Shown one piece after another: positions 34,024 through 43,344 of a DNA stretch of 64,000 nt. Location of the stretch: NCBI GenBank assembly GCA_001799565.1, contig MGTS01000021.1:33984-97983 (forward strand), read 5' to 3'. A program made the position numbers and the translations under genes. Each line of letters starts with the position of its first letter. Within the stretch, counting starts at the first letter, position 1. This stretch comes from Elusimicrobia bacterium GWA2_51_34. GTDB lineage: Bacteria; Elusimicrobiota; Elusimicrobia; Elusimicrobiales; UBA9959. Below the pieces are notes generated by a model, which was given only the letters and a program-made list of their open reading frames with translations, was not told where the DNA came from and ran no database searches.

Positions 34024-35046
34024 ATGGAGCATGTCCCCTGCAATTTATGCGGCAATACGGAGTCCGGCACGCTTTTCACCATCAAAGAGCGGCTTTCAGG
34101 CAAAGACGAATTCAACATTGTCCGATGCGGCAAATGCGGCCTGATTTATACGAACCCAAGACCGTCCAAAGAGGAAATTATCCGCTATTACCCTGAAAAC
34201 TATGAACCTTATAAATTTAGTATGCCAAAAGCATTGTTCAGGGGCGGACCTGGAGTGTTCGGAAAAACAAAAGACCTTATCAAGAAGAAACTTTTGAACG
34301 TTCATTACGGCTATTTTGGAAAAACGCCGGATTCAGGAATCTTCGGCAAACTCCTTAAAATGTTAACAACTCCCCTTATGTATCATTTCTCGCTGATCTT
34401 TCCCGAATGGAAGGAGCGCGGCAAGGCGCTGGATATCGGCTGCTCCACCGGAGAATATCTTCATTGGCTAAAGGAGCTTGGCTGGGAAACATATGGTGTA
34501 GAGTTAAATGAAAAAGCCGCGGACTGGGCCAGAAAAAAAGCGGGTTTGGACGTGTTTACCGGCGCACTGGGAGAAGCCGATTTTCCCTCCGGTTATTTTG
34601 ACGCGGCAACCTTATTCAGCACGCTTGAACACCTTGCAGATCCGCTGGCGGCTTTGAAAGAAATTGTCCGGATCTTAAAAAAAGACGGTACACTTATCAT
34701 TGAAGTGCCGCATCTGCTGCTTTTGGAGGGCCGTCTTTTTAAAAACAACTGGTCGCAATTTGAAGTTCCCAGGCACCTGTATCATTTTGTTCCTCAGACT
34801 ATTGAACAAATGCTTTTGAAGGCGGGGTTTAAAACCGTTATAATTCGCCATTCGCCTCACATTAATTTTTTCACCTCCACCATCCAGAATATTCTATTGA
34901 AGGCGTCTCACGGCAAACCGTCCAGGCTCCATTCCCTGCTGAACCCTGACAAAAACAGATTTCTGCCTTACGCGTTAAGCCCGCTGAATTTTATTTTTTG
35001 GGCGATAAACCGCACCGGCAGAATGGTGGTATACGCTAAACCGTAA
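34024..35046 (+). CDS. SAM-dependent methyltransferase with N-terminal zinc ribbon
   Basis: 340 residues. Four cysteines (CNLC at 6-9 and CGKC at 35-38) form a zinc ribbon, followed by GLIYTNPRPSKEEIIRYYP, the standard opening of sugar and lipid-intermediate methyltransferases of this type. Class I SAM domain: ALDIGCSTGEYLHWLKELGW, GVELNEKAADWA, and FSTLEHLADPLAALKEIVRI then LKKDGTLIIEVP. The C-terminal third (HLYHFVPQTIEQML...) completes the family. Likely acts on a nucleotide sugar or glycan. Followed 15 nt later by a glycosyltransferase, so probably one operon. Confidence 0.85.
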   Translation: MEHVPCNLCGNTESGTLFTIKERLSGKDEFNIVRCGKCGLIYTNPRPSKEEIIRYYPENYEPYKFSMPKALFRGGPGVFGKTKDLIKKKLLNVHYGYFGKTPDSGIFGKLLKMLTTPLMYHFSLIFPEWKERGKALDIGCSTGEYLHWLKELGWETYGVELNEKAADWARKKAGLDVFTGALGEADFPSGYFDAATLFSTLEHLADPLAALKEIVRILKKDGTLIIEVPHLLLLEGRLFKNNWSQFEVPRHLYHFVPQTIEQMLLKAGFKTVIIRHSPHINFFTSTIQNILLKASHGKPSRLHSLLNPDKNRFLPYALSPLNFIFWAINRTGRMVVYAKP

Positions 35047-35061
35047 GTTTGTAAAACTTCC

Positions 35062-36198
35062 ATGAGAATAGCGATAGACATAAACGGCATAGACCAGATA
35101 AGCGGCCTTGGAAATTACATGAGGCTGCTGGTCGGCAATTACGCCGCTCTGGACAAAGGGAATGAATATTTTTTATACAGCCACAGCTGGAGCGACCCTC
35201 CGTCTCTGGCCGGGCTGGATCTGCCGGCGAACGGCAATTTCCGGGTTATCTCGCGCAAGGTTCCTGAAACGCTCACTTTACTGGCGGAATACAAATGCGC
35301 GGTCAATCTGACCGAACGCCTGCTGGCGGATTACAGGATAGACGTGTTTCACGGCCTGGGGAATATCGTTCCGCGGTTTAAAACAATCAGGTCGGTGATG
35401 ACAATACACCATTTTTTCACTGAATCCAACCCGCTGTCCCCACAAAACATGAACTGGCGTGAACGCTTATATTATAAATGCATGGTCTATTCCATAAAAA
35501 GCGCGGACCACGTAATCTGCGACTCTGAAAGTACCTGGCGGGCCGTGGCGGAGCTTCTCGGCCCCGATAAAAGCAGAGCGTCCGTAGTTTATCCCGGCGG
35601 GCCCGACAGCTCCTACCGCGTACTGGCAAAAGACAACCCTGAAATAAGGAAGAAATACGGCCTGCCGCGGGAATTCATGATGTTTCTCGGCCCAATACAT
35701 GAAAGAAAAAATCTCCCGAAGCTTCTTGACGCGTTAGCGCTTATTAAAGACAAACTGGACGGACACAAACTGTTCGTAGCGGGGATTTCCCACCATAATT
35801 ATCCAGCGGCTATACGGGAGCAGATCCGGAAACTGGGGCTTACGGACCAGGTGATTATGCGCGGGCCGGTGGAGATAGGCGATATGCCCTGGGTCTACAA
35901 TATGGCCGCCGCCCTTATTTACCCGTCGCTTTTTGAGGGCTTCGGCTATCCGCCGCTTGAGGCTTTTTTATGCGGCTGCCCGGTGGCGGCTTCCAACGCC
36001 ACCTCCATCCCTGAGATAACCGGCGACGCCGCGCTGCTGTTCACCCCTGAAGACCCGCAAAAGATAGCTGAGAGCGTGCTGAAAGTTTTATACGACGCGG
36101 AACTCCGTAAAACCCTGACAACCAAAGGCTTTGAGCAGGCAAAAAAGTTTTCCTGGAAAGAAAACCTGAAAAAGACCCTTGATATTTATAAAGGGTAA
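35062..36198 (+). CDS. GT4-type glycosyltransferase (GT-B fold)
   Basis: 378 residues. N-terminal Rossmann-like domain (MRIAIDINGIDQISGLGNYM) with the glycine loop for acceptor binding; hinge near 195-205; C-terminal donor domain with FLGPIHERKNLPKLLDAL, VAGISHHNYP and the EX7E motif YPSLFEGFGYPPLEAF, then GCPVAASNATSIPEITGDAA. Retaining transfer from a nucleotide sugar to a glycan intermediate in the cytoplasm. Sits downstream of the zinc-ribbon methyltransferase; the specific sugar is unknown. Confidence 0.92.
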   Translation: MRIAIDINGIDQISGLGNYMRLLVGNYAALDKGNEYFLYSHSWSDPPSLAGLDLPANGNFRVISRKVPETLTLLAEYKCAVNLTERLLADYRIDVFHGLGNIVPRFKTIRSVMTIHHFFTESNPLSPQNMNWRERLYYKCMVYSIKSADHVICDSESTWRAVAELLGPDKSRASVVYPGGPDSSYRVLAKDNPEIRKKYGLPREFMMFLGPIHERKNLPKLLDALALIKDKLDGHKLFVAGISHHNYPAAIREQIRKLGLTDQVIMRGPVEIGDMPWVYNMAAALIYPSLFEGFGYPPLEAFLCGCPVAASNATSIPEITGDAALLFTPEDPQKIAESVLKVLYDAELRKTLTTKGFEQAKKFSWKENLKKTLDIYKG

Positions 36199-36334
36199 CC
36201 CCCCGTCTTCCTCAATGGGACACCCACAATCTTAGACAACAGCCTATCCCATGCTGGCGCGGGTGACGCCGGAACCGGAGAAGCGGGGCCTTCGCTAATC
36301 CGAGGGTTAACACGCTGCGGATGAGCGATGGAAA

Positions 36335-36353
36335 CCGGCCACTATGTGGCCGG
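36335..36353. other. Short perfect hairpin downstream of the glycosyltransferase
   Basis: CCGGCCAC-TAT-GTGGCCGG (8 bp), flanked by a looser outer pairing between CGCCGGAACCGGAG (about 36268) and CTCCGCGTTCCGGTCCGGCGG (about 36358). No T-run. It lies between convergent genes and may terminate either. Confidence 0.4.
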
Positions 36354-36408
36354 CTGTCTCCGCGTTCCGGTCCGGCGGCAGGACCCTAATTAAGTATTAT
36401 GTCCCAGA

Positions 36409-37902
36409 TCAGGAAAGCACGGGGAGCTTTAATATTTTTCTTAGCCGGTCGTAAAGTCGGTATTCCAGCGGATACGACCAGAAGTTAAACAGCAGACGGA
36501 GCCGGGCGATGGCTTTGAGCACCAGGTATCCCGGAAGCCTGCGTAAGGGAACCTGTCTAAGGTCTTTCAGCAGCACAATGGCCCAGAATGGCACCGCGGC
36601 GGCAAACCCGGGATCGGCGATCCAGGGCATATGTTTTGGATTGACGTAACTCACCTGCAGTTCTTCAAGATACCGGCCCCACGCCTCAAGGCTGTCCGGA
36701 CAGACCAGCCCGAGCTTGCAACATTCCTCAAAAAGTTCGGAGCCGGGATACGGCCGGTATATCTGGGGGCCGGCGAAACGGGTGGAGCGGCTGATACGAG
36801 AAAGCTTATACATGAACCTGAGGGTCTCCACGGTTTCCTCTTTTGTCTCCACCGGCAAAGCCTGCATAAACGCAAAAAACATGTCTATCCCCGCGGCGGC
36901 GGCAAGCCTGGCCGCGTTCTCTATCGCGGCCACCGTAATGTCTTTCTTCAGGTATTTCAGCAGGCGGTCGTTGCCCGACTCAGCCCCGACCCAGAGCGAA
37001 ACGCAGCCGGCGGAGCGGAGCCTGCGCAGAAACTCCCCATTCAGGTAATTAAGGCGGAAATAATCCGCCCGGACATTCGCCTGCCAGGTGAAAGACGCGC
37101 CCCGGCTCTCGTACTCATCAAGAAATTCCCTCACCAGCCTCTGGTTGGCAAAAAAGTTTTCATCCTGTATCCAGATATGCGAAATATCCTTTTCGCGGAC
37201 AAGCGTGTCTATTTCGCGATGTATCCGCGCTGCGGACTTGTTGCGGAAGCGCCCGCGGTAAAGAACCCAGTCTATGCAGAAAGCGCACCGGTGCGGACAG
37301 CCGAACCCCGTGTGCACATAAAACATGCGCCCCGGCAGCAGCATGCAATGCACATACGCTTCAAACTCCAGCAGATCAAGCCGCGGTTCCGGCAGCGAAT
37401 CAAGCGCCGTGGGAGACTCGCGGGGAGCCGTCCTGATAACTTTTCCGCCGCGCTTGAAAACTATCCCCTTTATGCCGTCCAGGTTCGGCCGCGGATTCGC
37501 CGCGGCCGCGGCTGCCAGTTCCAGTATTGTCCGGTCGCTCTCTCCCACGGCCACAACATCCACCAGCGGCGAAGCGACCGTCTGTTCCGGGAACAGCGTG
37601 GGATGAATGCCTCCCCATACAACCAACGCCCCCGGCGCTTCACTGCGGACCAGCTCTGCGATCTTAAGCGCTCCTGGGATCTGCGTCGTCATGACCGTGA
37701 ACCCCACAAGGTCTGCGCCGCGCACCGCCTGGCGGACCTCCTCCAGATGGCCGGGGCGCAGGTTGGCATCCAGGATAGTCACCTGCCTGCCTGCGGCCGC
37801 AAGATTGGAAGCGAGCAGAAGAAGCCCCATAGGCGGGGGGTGTTCCGCGTATTTGTGGCCCCAGTCGCGGTTCAGCAGAGGAGGATTGATTAGCAATATC
37901 AT
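36409..37902 (-). CDS. B12-binding-domain radical SAM protein
   Basis: 497 residues from ATG 37902 (MILLINPPLLNRDWGHKYAE). N-terminal cobalamin-binding-type domain (to about 150): PPPMGLLLLASNLAAAGRQV, LVGFTVMTTQI and WGGIHPTLFPEQT. Radical SAM domain with FGCPHRCAFC (C202, C206, C209), HIWIQDENFF and VGAESGNDRLLKYLKK. A C-terminal stretch (YRPYPGSELFEECCKLGL) matches the MiaB/BchE-like superfamily. Distinct from the gene at 32416 but the same architecture. Substrate unknown; the glycan neighbourhood suggests lipid or sugar modification. Confidence 0.85.
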   Translation of the reverse strand: MILLINPPLLNRDWGHKYAEHPPPMGLLLLASNLAAAGRQVTILDANLRPGHLEEVRQAVRGADLVGFTVMTTQIPGALKIAELVRSEAPGALVVWGGIHPTLFPEQTVASPLVDVVAVGESDRTILELAAAAAANPRPNLDGIKGIVFKRGGKVIRTAPRESPTALDSLPEPRLDLLEFEAYVHCMLLPGRMFYVHTGFGCPHRCAFCIDWVLYRGRFRNKSAARIHREIDTLVREKDISHIWIQDENFFANQRLVREFLDEYESRGASFTWQANVRADYFRLNYLNGEFLRRLRSAGCVSLWVGAESGNDRLLKYLKKDITVAAIENAARLAAAAGIDMFFAFMQALPVETKEETVETLRFMYKLSRISRSTRFAGPQIYRPYPGSELFEECCKLGLVCPDSLEAWGRYLEELQVSYVNPKHMPWIADPGFAAAVPFWAIVLLKDLRQVPLRRLPGYLVLKAIARLRLLFNFWSYPLEYRLYDRLRKILKLPVLS

Positions 37903-38115
37903 TAAAAAAATTTGCGGCAAGAGGAATTAGGATAAAATGTTGTTCCACAACATTTTTATTAAACATCCCCTGCACGGCAATTACGCTGCTGCGAAATTGC
38001 CGGGGGAAAAGTCTATCTTTTTTCCCGGTTTCCGTCAAACGGGGTTATAATCCCCGTGCCGGAGATGAGAGGAAAATATCTTTCCCCCTCAAACTCCCCC
38101 TTTCCGCTAAGGTTT

Positions 38116-38135
38116 CCCCGCCCTTAAGGGCGGGG
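38116..38135. repeat. 20-bp perfect palindrome
   Basis: CCCCGCCCTTAAGGGCGGGG, followed on the plus strand by GATGGTAAAAATTTTT. It lies between two leftward genes (methyltransferase and B12 radical SAM). It could be a transcriptional stem or a protein-binding site. The rest of the 277-bp gap also carries CGGCAATTACG...AATTGCCG and GGGGTTATAATCCCC inverted repeats. Confidence 0.7.
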
Positions 38136-38179
38136 GATGGTAAAAATTTTTGCCCAACGTCCCAAAAAATTAGTTTTAT

Positions 38180-38968
38180 CTAATTTTTTTTGGAAGTGCG
38201 CTTGCGCAGAATATATATCCTGGCCGCGCTTCCAAAAACCGCGCTTAACGCCAAACGCGTTTTCCAGCCCAGGCGCGCGCAAAGGAACATATGCCCCGTA
38301 TAGAACATCCGGTTTGCGAAATCTCTCTCAACTATCCAGCCTGTTTTTTTAAAAAGCTCCACCCACCAGCGGCGGCTGAAATAGAACATCTCCGTAATAT
38401 AATTTCCGCGTTCGCCGTGCCGCCTGATACAAAAAACATTGCGCAATCTGGCTCCTCCCCCCTTTTCTCCGCGGCCGGTTCCGGCCAAAGAGGAATTAAC
38501 AGCGGGTTCCGCTGGCCCGCGGCCGGGCCGCAATAATCCGGCAGCCATAGATACCAGCCGGGCCGCTACCCAGACCGGATGCAGAGCCGTAACCCATAAC
38601 CTCCAGGCCGGAGTTGGCAACGCGTGTATCGCCAGAGCGCCCGGCTTTAACACACGCAGGATCTCCGTCTGAAACTCCTCCAGCGCGCTTATATGCTCAA
38701 GGGTATTGGAAGAGAAAACCGCGTCAAACGTTCCGTCCGGGAAAGGGATATTCTTTCCGTCATACTCCGTCACGGGATAGACCCGCTCGAATATGGCGCC
38801 GGAGGAGGCTATATCAATAGCCGAAACGTCAAAGCCCGCGCGCTTAAGCGCCAGCGCCTGACAGCCCGTGCCCGCGCCTATCTCAAGCACCTTTCCCCCC
38901 GCGGGGAAATGCGGAAGCATCAGACTTATTTCCTTTTCACGTATTTCCCGCAGGAACACCGGGTCCAT
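38180..38968 (-). CDS. Class I SAM-dependent methyltransferase
   Basis: 262 residues. GKVLEIGAGTGCQALALKRA (24-43) is motif I; AIDIASSGAI is motif II; FSSNTLEHISALEEFQTEIL then RVLKPGALAIHALP cover motifs III and IV. A second half with FYFSRRWWVELFKKTGW is typical of methyltransferases in glycan clusters. Residues about 147-180 (GRGPAEPAVNSSLAGTGRG, KGGGARL) are low-complexity and coded by a G+C-rich imperfect inverted repeat (38471-38531), possibly an inserted element. The Lys-rich C-terminus ends in RTSKKN. Target unknown. Confidence 0.8.
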   Translation of the reverse strand: MDPVFLREIREKEISLMLPHFPAGGKVLEIGAGTGCQALALKRAGFDVSAIDIASSGAIFERVYPVTEYDGKNIPFPDGTFDAVFSSNTLEHISALEEFQTEILRVLKPGALAIHALPTPAWRLWVTALHPVWVAARLVSMAAGLLRPGRGPAEPAVNSSLAGTGRGEKGGGARLRNVFCIRRHGERGNYITEMFYFSRRWWVELFKKTGWIVERDFANRMFYTGHMFLCARLGWKTRLALSAVFGSAARIYILRKRTSKKN

Positions 38969-38998
38969 TTCAACTCCGTTCGCTACTATTCAGACTGT

Positions 38999-39112
38999 GC
39001 AGGCTGAAGGCTGTAGGCTATTAGGCTTGTTAATCTATTCTGTTTCTACTGCTTATATACGGACTACTCTTCCTTCAGTCTAATAGCCTTTCTTTCTACA
39101 GCCTATCCACCT
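38999..39112. repeat. Word palindrome (GGCTGTAGGCTATTAGGC type)
   Basis: Left: GCAGGCTGAAGGCTGTAGGC then TATTAGGC. Right: CAGTCTAATAGCC and CTACAGCCTATCC. About 55 bp separate the arms. It lies between trmL and the methyltransferase. Confidence 0.7.
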
Positions 39113-39126
39113 AAGCGGTTACGGTT

Positions 39127-39597
39127 CTACGGGCACACACATTGACCAGCCCGGACCCGCCTCAAACCTTCATAAAGAGCCACTCCGGCGGAAGTGGAAA
39201 GATTAAGGGAACGGGCATACTTTGAAACCATGGGTATCCTGTAGAGACTGTCTTTGTACTTCCGGTAAAACTCAAGCGGCAGACCGGCCCCTTCGCTGCC
39301 GAAAACCAGGCAGGAGTCGTTGCGGTAGGGCGCGTCCCAGTAAGTTTTTTCCCCTTTCGTGGAAAAGAAGATTAACTGCGGATTTTCACCAAGAGTATTC
39401 AGAAACTCCTCAAAGGAGGGATGAACGGAGTACTTCAGGTACTGCCAGTAATCAAGCCCGGAGCGTCTTATTTCCTTTGAGTTTATTTTAAAACCCATTT
39501 TACCGACAAATGCCAGCTCCGTACCGGTGGCCGCGCAGGTGCGGCCGATGTTGCCGGCGTTCCACGGGATATCGGGGTTAATCAGGACAATTTTCAT
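39127..39597 (-). CDS. trmL: tRNA (cytidine/uridine-34-2'-O)-methyltransferase
   Basis: 156 residues, a SPOUT-class minimal enzyme with the deep trefoil knot. INPDIPWNAGNIGRTCAATG near the start, LVFGSEGAGLPLEF in the middle and YRIPMVSKYARSLNLSTSAG at the end are the three SpoU motifs. It 2'-O-methylates the wobble base of certain leucine tRNAs. Short length without an N-terminal RNA-binding domain fits TrmL rather than TrmH. Flanked on both sides by word palindromes. Confidence 0.9.
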   Translation of the reverse strand: MKIVLINPDIPWNAGNIGRTCAATGTELAFVGKMGFKINSKEIRRSGLDYWQYLKYSVHPSFEEFLNTLGENPQLIFFSTKGEKTYWDAPYRNDSCLVFGSEGAGLPLEFYRKYKDSLYRIPMVSKYARSLNLSTSAGVALYEGLRRVRAGQCVCP

Positions 39598-39599
39598 AT

Positions 39600-39718
39600 A
39601 GCTGTAAAGAGTAAAGCGTGAAGCGCAAAGGATTAAGTGGCAAACGCAAAAGGGAAGGAGTGATACCCTGAAAAGTTTGCCACTCTTTACATTTTACTCT
39701 TTACGCTTCACTATCCCA
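39600..39718. repeat. Word palindrome (GTAAAGAGTAAAGCGTGAAG type)
   Basis: Left: GCTGTAAAGAGTAAAGCGTG then AAGCGCAAAGG and AAGTGGCAAAC. Right: GTTTGCCACTCTTTACATTT then TACTCTTTACGCTTCAC. The arms pair over most of their length with a loop of about 35 nt. The right arm overlaps the last codons region of asnB (stop at 39711). Confidence 0.8.
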
Positions 39719-41618
39719 ACTTAAAATCATCCGCGAATTCCTTATGCCACAATTCAAGCATCAGCAGCGCCCAGAGTTTATAGCCGTGGTCGCGCGCCCC
39801 GCTCTGATGCTCATCCCACAGCCTGACAAGATGGCCTTTGTTGAAATACCCGCGCCCCAACGCCTTGTCGGACAGGCAGGCTCCTGCCCAATAATCCTTC
39901 AACTCCCCCCTGAACCATGGCCCCAGCGGGATGCCGAAACCCATTTTGCCCCTTTTGTATATCCGCCCGGGCAGCATATCTTTGAAGGTTTCCTTGAGTA
40001 TCCACTTTGTTCCGGTCAAACCTTTTAGTTTCAGGTTGCCGGGCAGCCTGAAAGCGAACTCTATCACCTTCTGGTCCAGAAAAGGAGACCTGGTTTCAAG
40101 GGAATTGGCCATGGAGGCGATATCCATTTTAGTCATCAGACATTCCGGCAGGTAGGACCTGAAATCCACGTAGGACAATTTCCCCATAAGGTCCTGTCCG
40201 GCGGCGGCCCTGAACAGGTCCGTTATGTATCTCTCGCCGTACCGGATGTCTCCGCCCAGCGCGTTCTCAAAAGCAGGGCTGAACAGACCGTCTTTTTCAT
40301 CCGGCCCGAAAAAACAAACCGTAGACAGATACCGGCGCGCAGGATCGTGCAGCATTGAGGCTTTCATGAATTTCGCGGCGCGCCAGAAAAGCCCGTAAGG
40401 CGCTTTTTGCGGAAGCAGCCGGGTAAAACCCAGCATCAGCTTTTTAGCGGCCGGCGGAAGGGCCCGCATAGAATTATCCAGTTTCATCGCCATATAACGC
40501 AGATAGCCGCCGAAAGCCTCGTCGCCGCCGTCTCCATTCAGCGCCACGGTAACCGATTTTCTTGTCTCCCGCGAAACAAAGTAGGACGGGAGCGCGCTGG
40601 GGTCGGCGTACGGCTCACCGTAATGGCGCACAAGCTTCTCCAGCACCTCCGCCATATTGGCCTCAACCGTGAACTCCGTGTGCTTCGTACCATACATCAC
40701 GGCCACCTGCCGGGCGAAGTCCAGCTCGGAGAACCTGGCTTCTTTAAAGCCTATGGAAAAAGTTTTCACCGGCTGGGCGGAGCTTTTGGCCATCAGCGCC
40801 ACCACCACGGAGGAGTCTATCCCGCCGGACAGGAAGGCTCCCAGCGGGACTTCCGAGATCATTCTTATTCTGGTGGCTTCCAGCAGTTCGCTGTAAAGCC
40901 TTTCTTTTACTTCGGCCAGCGGCAGGTCAAGCTTTTGCGCGCCCAACGGCAGGTCCCAGTATTTTTCAATGAAAATTTTTCCGTTCTCCAGCGTAAGCAC
41001 CGAGGCCGGCTCCAGTTTTTTCACGCTTTTAAAAATACTCAGCGGGCTTGGTATGTACTGAAGCGTGAGAAAGGCGTCCACGGCGCGCAGGTCTATCTCG
41101 CGGGAGACGCCGCCCGCCGCCAGCAGCGCGTTCAGTTCGGAAGCGAAGGCGAACGAGGTGCCGTTCATGGAATAAAAAACGGGTTTCTTGCCCACCCTGT
41201 CACGGGCCAGCACCAGCCTTTTTTTCCGGCTGTCCCAGATAGCCACGGCGAACATCCCCCGGAGCTCTTTGGCGAAAGCGGCGCCGTATTCTTCATAGAG
41301 GTGTACGATAGTTTCGGTGTCGGACCTGGTTTTAAAGACATGCCCCTTTCCCACAAGTTTCTGATGCAGTTCCTGAAAATTATAGATTTCTCCGTTGAAA
41401 ACTATCCAGATGGAACCGTCCTCGTTGGAAATGGGCTGATGACCCGTGGCCAGGTCTATAATGGAAAGCCGGCGCATGGCCAGCCCTATGCCGCCGTCAG
41501 TGTAAAAGCCCTCATCATCCGGCCCCCTGTGGACCAGAAGGTCGGACATTTTCTTTAATTCTTCCGTTGTCACCGGCCCCGAACCGGCATAATTATACTT
41601 TCCGCATATTCCGCACAT
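39711..41618 (-). CDS. asnB: Glutamine-hydrolysing asparagine synthetase
   Basis: 635 residues. N-terminal class II glutaminase domain with catalytic Cys2 (MCGICGKYNY), RLSIIDLATGHQPI and GEIYNFQELH. C-terminal ATP-pyrophosphatase domain with the PP-loop FLSGGIDSSVVVALM, and LNGDGGDEAFGGYLRY. Length and domain order match AsnB. Homologues are frequent in exopolysaccharide clusters, where they may amidate sugars or uronic acids rather than aspartate. Here it sits between trmL and a flippase within the glycan region, so a glycan role is possible, by context only. Confidence 0.92.
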   Translation of the reverse strand: MCGICGKYNYAGSGPVTTEELKKMSDLLVHRGPDDEGFYTDGGIGLAMRRLSIIDLATGHQPISNEDGSIWIVFNGEIYNFQELHQKLVGKGHVFKTRSDTETIVHLYEEYGAAFAKELRGMFAVAIWDSRKKRLVLARDRVGKKPVFYSMNGTSFAFASELNALLAAGGVSREIDLRAVDAFLTLQYIPSPLSIFKSVKKLEPASVLTLENGKIFIEKYWDLPLGAQKLDLPLAEVKERLYSELLEATRIRMISEVPLGAFLSGGIDSSVVVALMAKSSAQPVKTFSIGFKEARFSELDFARQVAVMYGTKHTEFTVEANMAEVLEKLVRHYGEPYADPSALPSYFVSRETRKSVTVALNGDGGDEAFGGYLRYMAMKLDNSMRALPPAAKKLMLGFTRLLPQKAPYGLFWRAAKFMKASMLHDPARRYLSTVCFFGPDEKDGLFSPAFENALGGDIRYGERYITDLFRAAAGQDLMGKLSYVDFRSYLPECLMTKMDIASMANSLETRSPFLDQKVIEFAFRLPGNLKLKGLTGTKWILKETFKDMLPGRIYKRGKMGFGIPLGPWFRGELKDYWAGACLSDKALGRGYFNKGHLVRLWDEHQSGARDHGYKLWALLMLELWHKEFADDFKLG

Positions 41619-41649
41619 ACAGTATCCTTTTAAAAACCTTAATTATCGC

Positions 41650-41693
41650 CTATAGCAACAGCCGTATCTTAATTTATGGCTTACAGCAATCAA
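41650..41693. repeat. Short word repeat (GCCGTA type)
   Basis: TATAGCAACAGCCGTATC, then TTTATGGCTTACAGCAATC. A weak member of the GCCATAGGCC word family in the gap between asnB and the flippase gene. Confidence 0.45.
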
Positions 41694-41696
41694 TTC

Positions 41697-43226
41697 TTAA
41701 AATATCCGGCTTTTCCATGCCAGCATAAATTCGTGAACGTCGCGATTCGTCTTAAACCTGGCGGCCGACCATAAAACCAGGGCGAGATACAGACCGGAAA
41801 CGGCCGCCAGCTTTAAAAACAGGTTCGGGAACGGAACAGCCCCCGCCAGCAGGACTACCGGATAGAGCAGCAGCGAATCCACCGCCGCCAGCTTCAGAAA
41901 ATAGCGCAAAACTTCTCCGTAGCGGACTTCCGGGAAATAAATCCTCATCAGATAGCGGCAGAAATAAAAGTTGGACGCGTTTAGAATTAAAAGGCTCGCC
42001 GGATAGCCCAGCGCGCCGAAATAATGTACACATAAGAACATCGCCGCCACCAGCGCGGCATTCACCGCTATCTGATACAGAAACGACTCCCTGATCTTCT
42101 GGGAAGCGAGGAACAACCGGCCGACCAGGGCGGTGCCGGCGTATAATGGAAGCGACAGCGCGAAAATCCGGAAAAACCCGGCTGATAAGCCGACCGATTG
42201 CGCGTCAAAGGCCCCGCGCATGAAGAGGACCGTTATTATCTCCTTTGAAAAAACGAAGCTCAGGCAGCTGACCGGAACCAGCGCGAACAGAAGAATCTTC
42301 GCCGACGATACAAACACCCGGTTGACCTCATCCCGCCTTTTTTGCGCGAAAAGCTCGTTGAACTTTATGCCGGCCACGGAAGAAAACTGCAGAGTCATAA
42401 GATTGTGGGGGAATTCGGATAACTGGCGGCCATAATTCATGGCGCTGACCGTCCCGTTGGCCAGCCCGCTGAGCAGGAACAGCGGCGCGTAAGAGGCAAG
42501 CGAAGTGGCGAGGTTGCCAAGCTGCGCGAAAAGTATATTACGCCATACAGAACGGCCCGGCTTTACAAACCTGAAACCGAAATTCCATTTAAGCGAATAT
42601 TTCATCAGGCCGGCGAGCAGGACTGTCTGGGCGGAGTAAGCGAACACCAATCCGGCCAGCGCGCTTGAAACGCCTATCCTGTCGTGCAGGCAGACTACGA
42701 ATAACAGGGCGCAGATATTCGTTCCCATGGACACTATCATGGGAATGGTAAAAAATTTCCTTGAGGTCAGGATCTCCACGAAATAGTTTGAAATCAGCAT
42801 CAGTGAAAACAAAGGCAGCGACAGGTAGAGGAGGCCGGAGTTGGCGGCAAGCTGCGCACCGTCAAACCTGGAAATAAAAAGATATATTTTTACGGGATCG
42901 AAAAGGACCGCCAGTGTGAGCAACGCTCCCAGGGCGGCATACCCATACATGAACAGGTTCAGGAACAGGACGCTCTTTTCTTCGCCCTCCTGCTCGCGAA
43001 GGCGCATGGACTCGGGTATTATGACATGAGAGTTCAGACCCGAGATAAAGCCGGCTACGATAGTGACAGTGAGCAAAGAATACAAATAGACGTCCATCCC
43101 GACGCTGGTCCCGAAGTAGGCGGCAAGCGCCAGGCTGGTTACAAAGGAAAGCGCCTTCGCCAGCAGATTAAAGCCGACGGAAACAAAGATGCCCTTTTTA
43201 TAAGATTCGGTTATGAGAAACTGCAT
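41697..43226 (-). CDS. MurJ/MviN-like lipid-linked glycan flippase
   Basis: 509 residues from ATG 43226 (MQFLITESYKKG); an in-frame TTG eight codons earlier lacks support. Fourteen or so helices of the MOP superfamily. MurJ-type features: GTSVGMDVYLYSLLTVTIVA early, SLASYAPLFLLSGLANGTVS, NYGRQLSEFPHNLMTLQFSS and FMRGAFDAQSVGLS. Likely moves an undecaprenyl-linked intermediate to the outer face. With AsnB and glycosyltransferases around it, a cluster-specific flippase (Wzx role) is as likely as the cell's lipid II flippase. Confidence 0.85.
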   Translation of the reverse strand: MQFLITESYKKGIFVSVGFNLLAKALSFVTSLALAAYFGTSVGMDVYLYSLLTVTIVAGFISGLNSHVIIPESMRLREQEGEEKSVLFLNLFMYGYAALGALLTLAVLFDPVKIYLFISRFDGAQLAANSGLLYLSLPLFSLMLISNYFVEILTSRKFFTIPMIVSMGTNICALLFVVCLHDRIGVSSALAGLVFAYSAQTVLLAGLMKYSLKWNFGFRFVKPGRSVWRNILFAQLGNLATSLASYAPLFLLSGLANGTVSAMNYGRQLSEFPHNLMTLQFSSVAGIKFNELFAQKRRDEVNRVFVSSAKILLFALVPVSCLSFVFSKEIITVLFMRGAFDAQSVGLSAGFFRIFALSLPLYAGTALVGRLFLASQKIRESFLYQIAVNAALVAAMFLCVHYFGALGYPASLLILNASNFYFCRYLMRIYFPEVRYGEVLRYFLKLAAVDSLLLYPVVLLAGAVPFPNLFLKLAAVSGLYLALVLWSAARFKTNRDVHEFMLAWKSRIF

Positions 43227-43344
43227 AATGGTGTAGAAGCAAAGAGACAAAGCAATCCGGCAATTCAGCGGCTTGCCGATAAAATATTTTGTGGACCTAT
43301 ATTACCTTATATCTAAATTGCCGTGCCTCTAAATTGCTACGCCT

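Noticed and set aside
36631-37893. Long open frame (420 codons) on the plus strand
   Set aside because: It is exactly opposite the B12-type radical SAM gene, which has recognisable motifs; the plus-strand protein is Arg/His-rich without domains.
40407-41558. Open frame of 383 codons on the plus strand
   Set aside because: It is antisense to asnB; codon-position G+C bias of the real gene keeps the opposite frame open.
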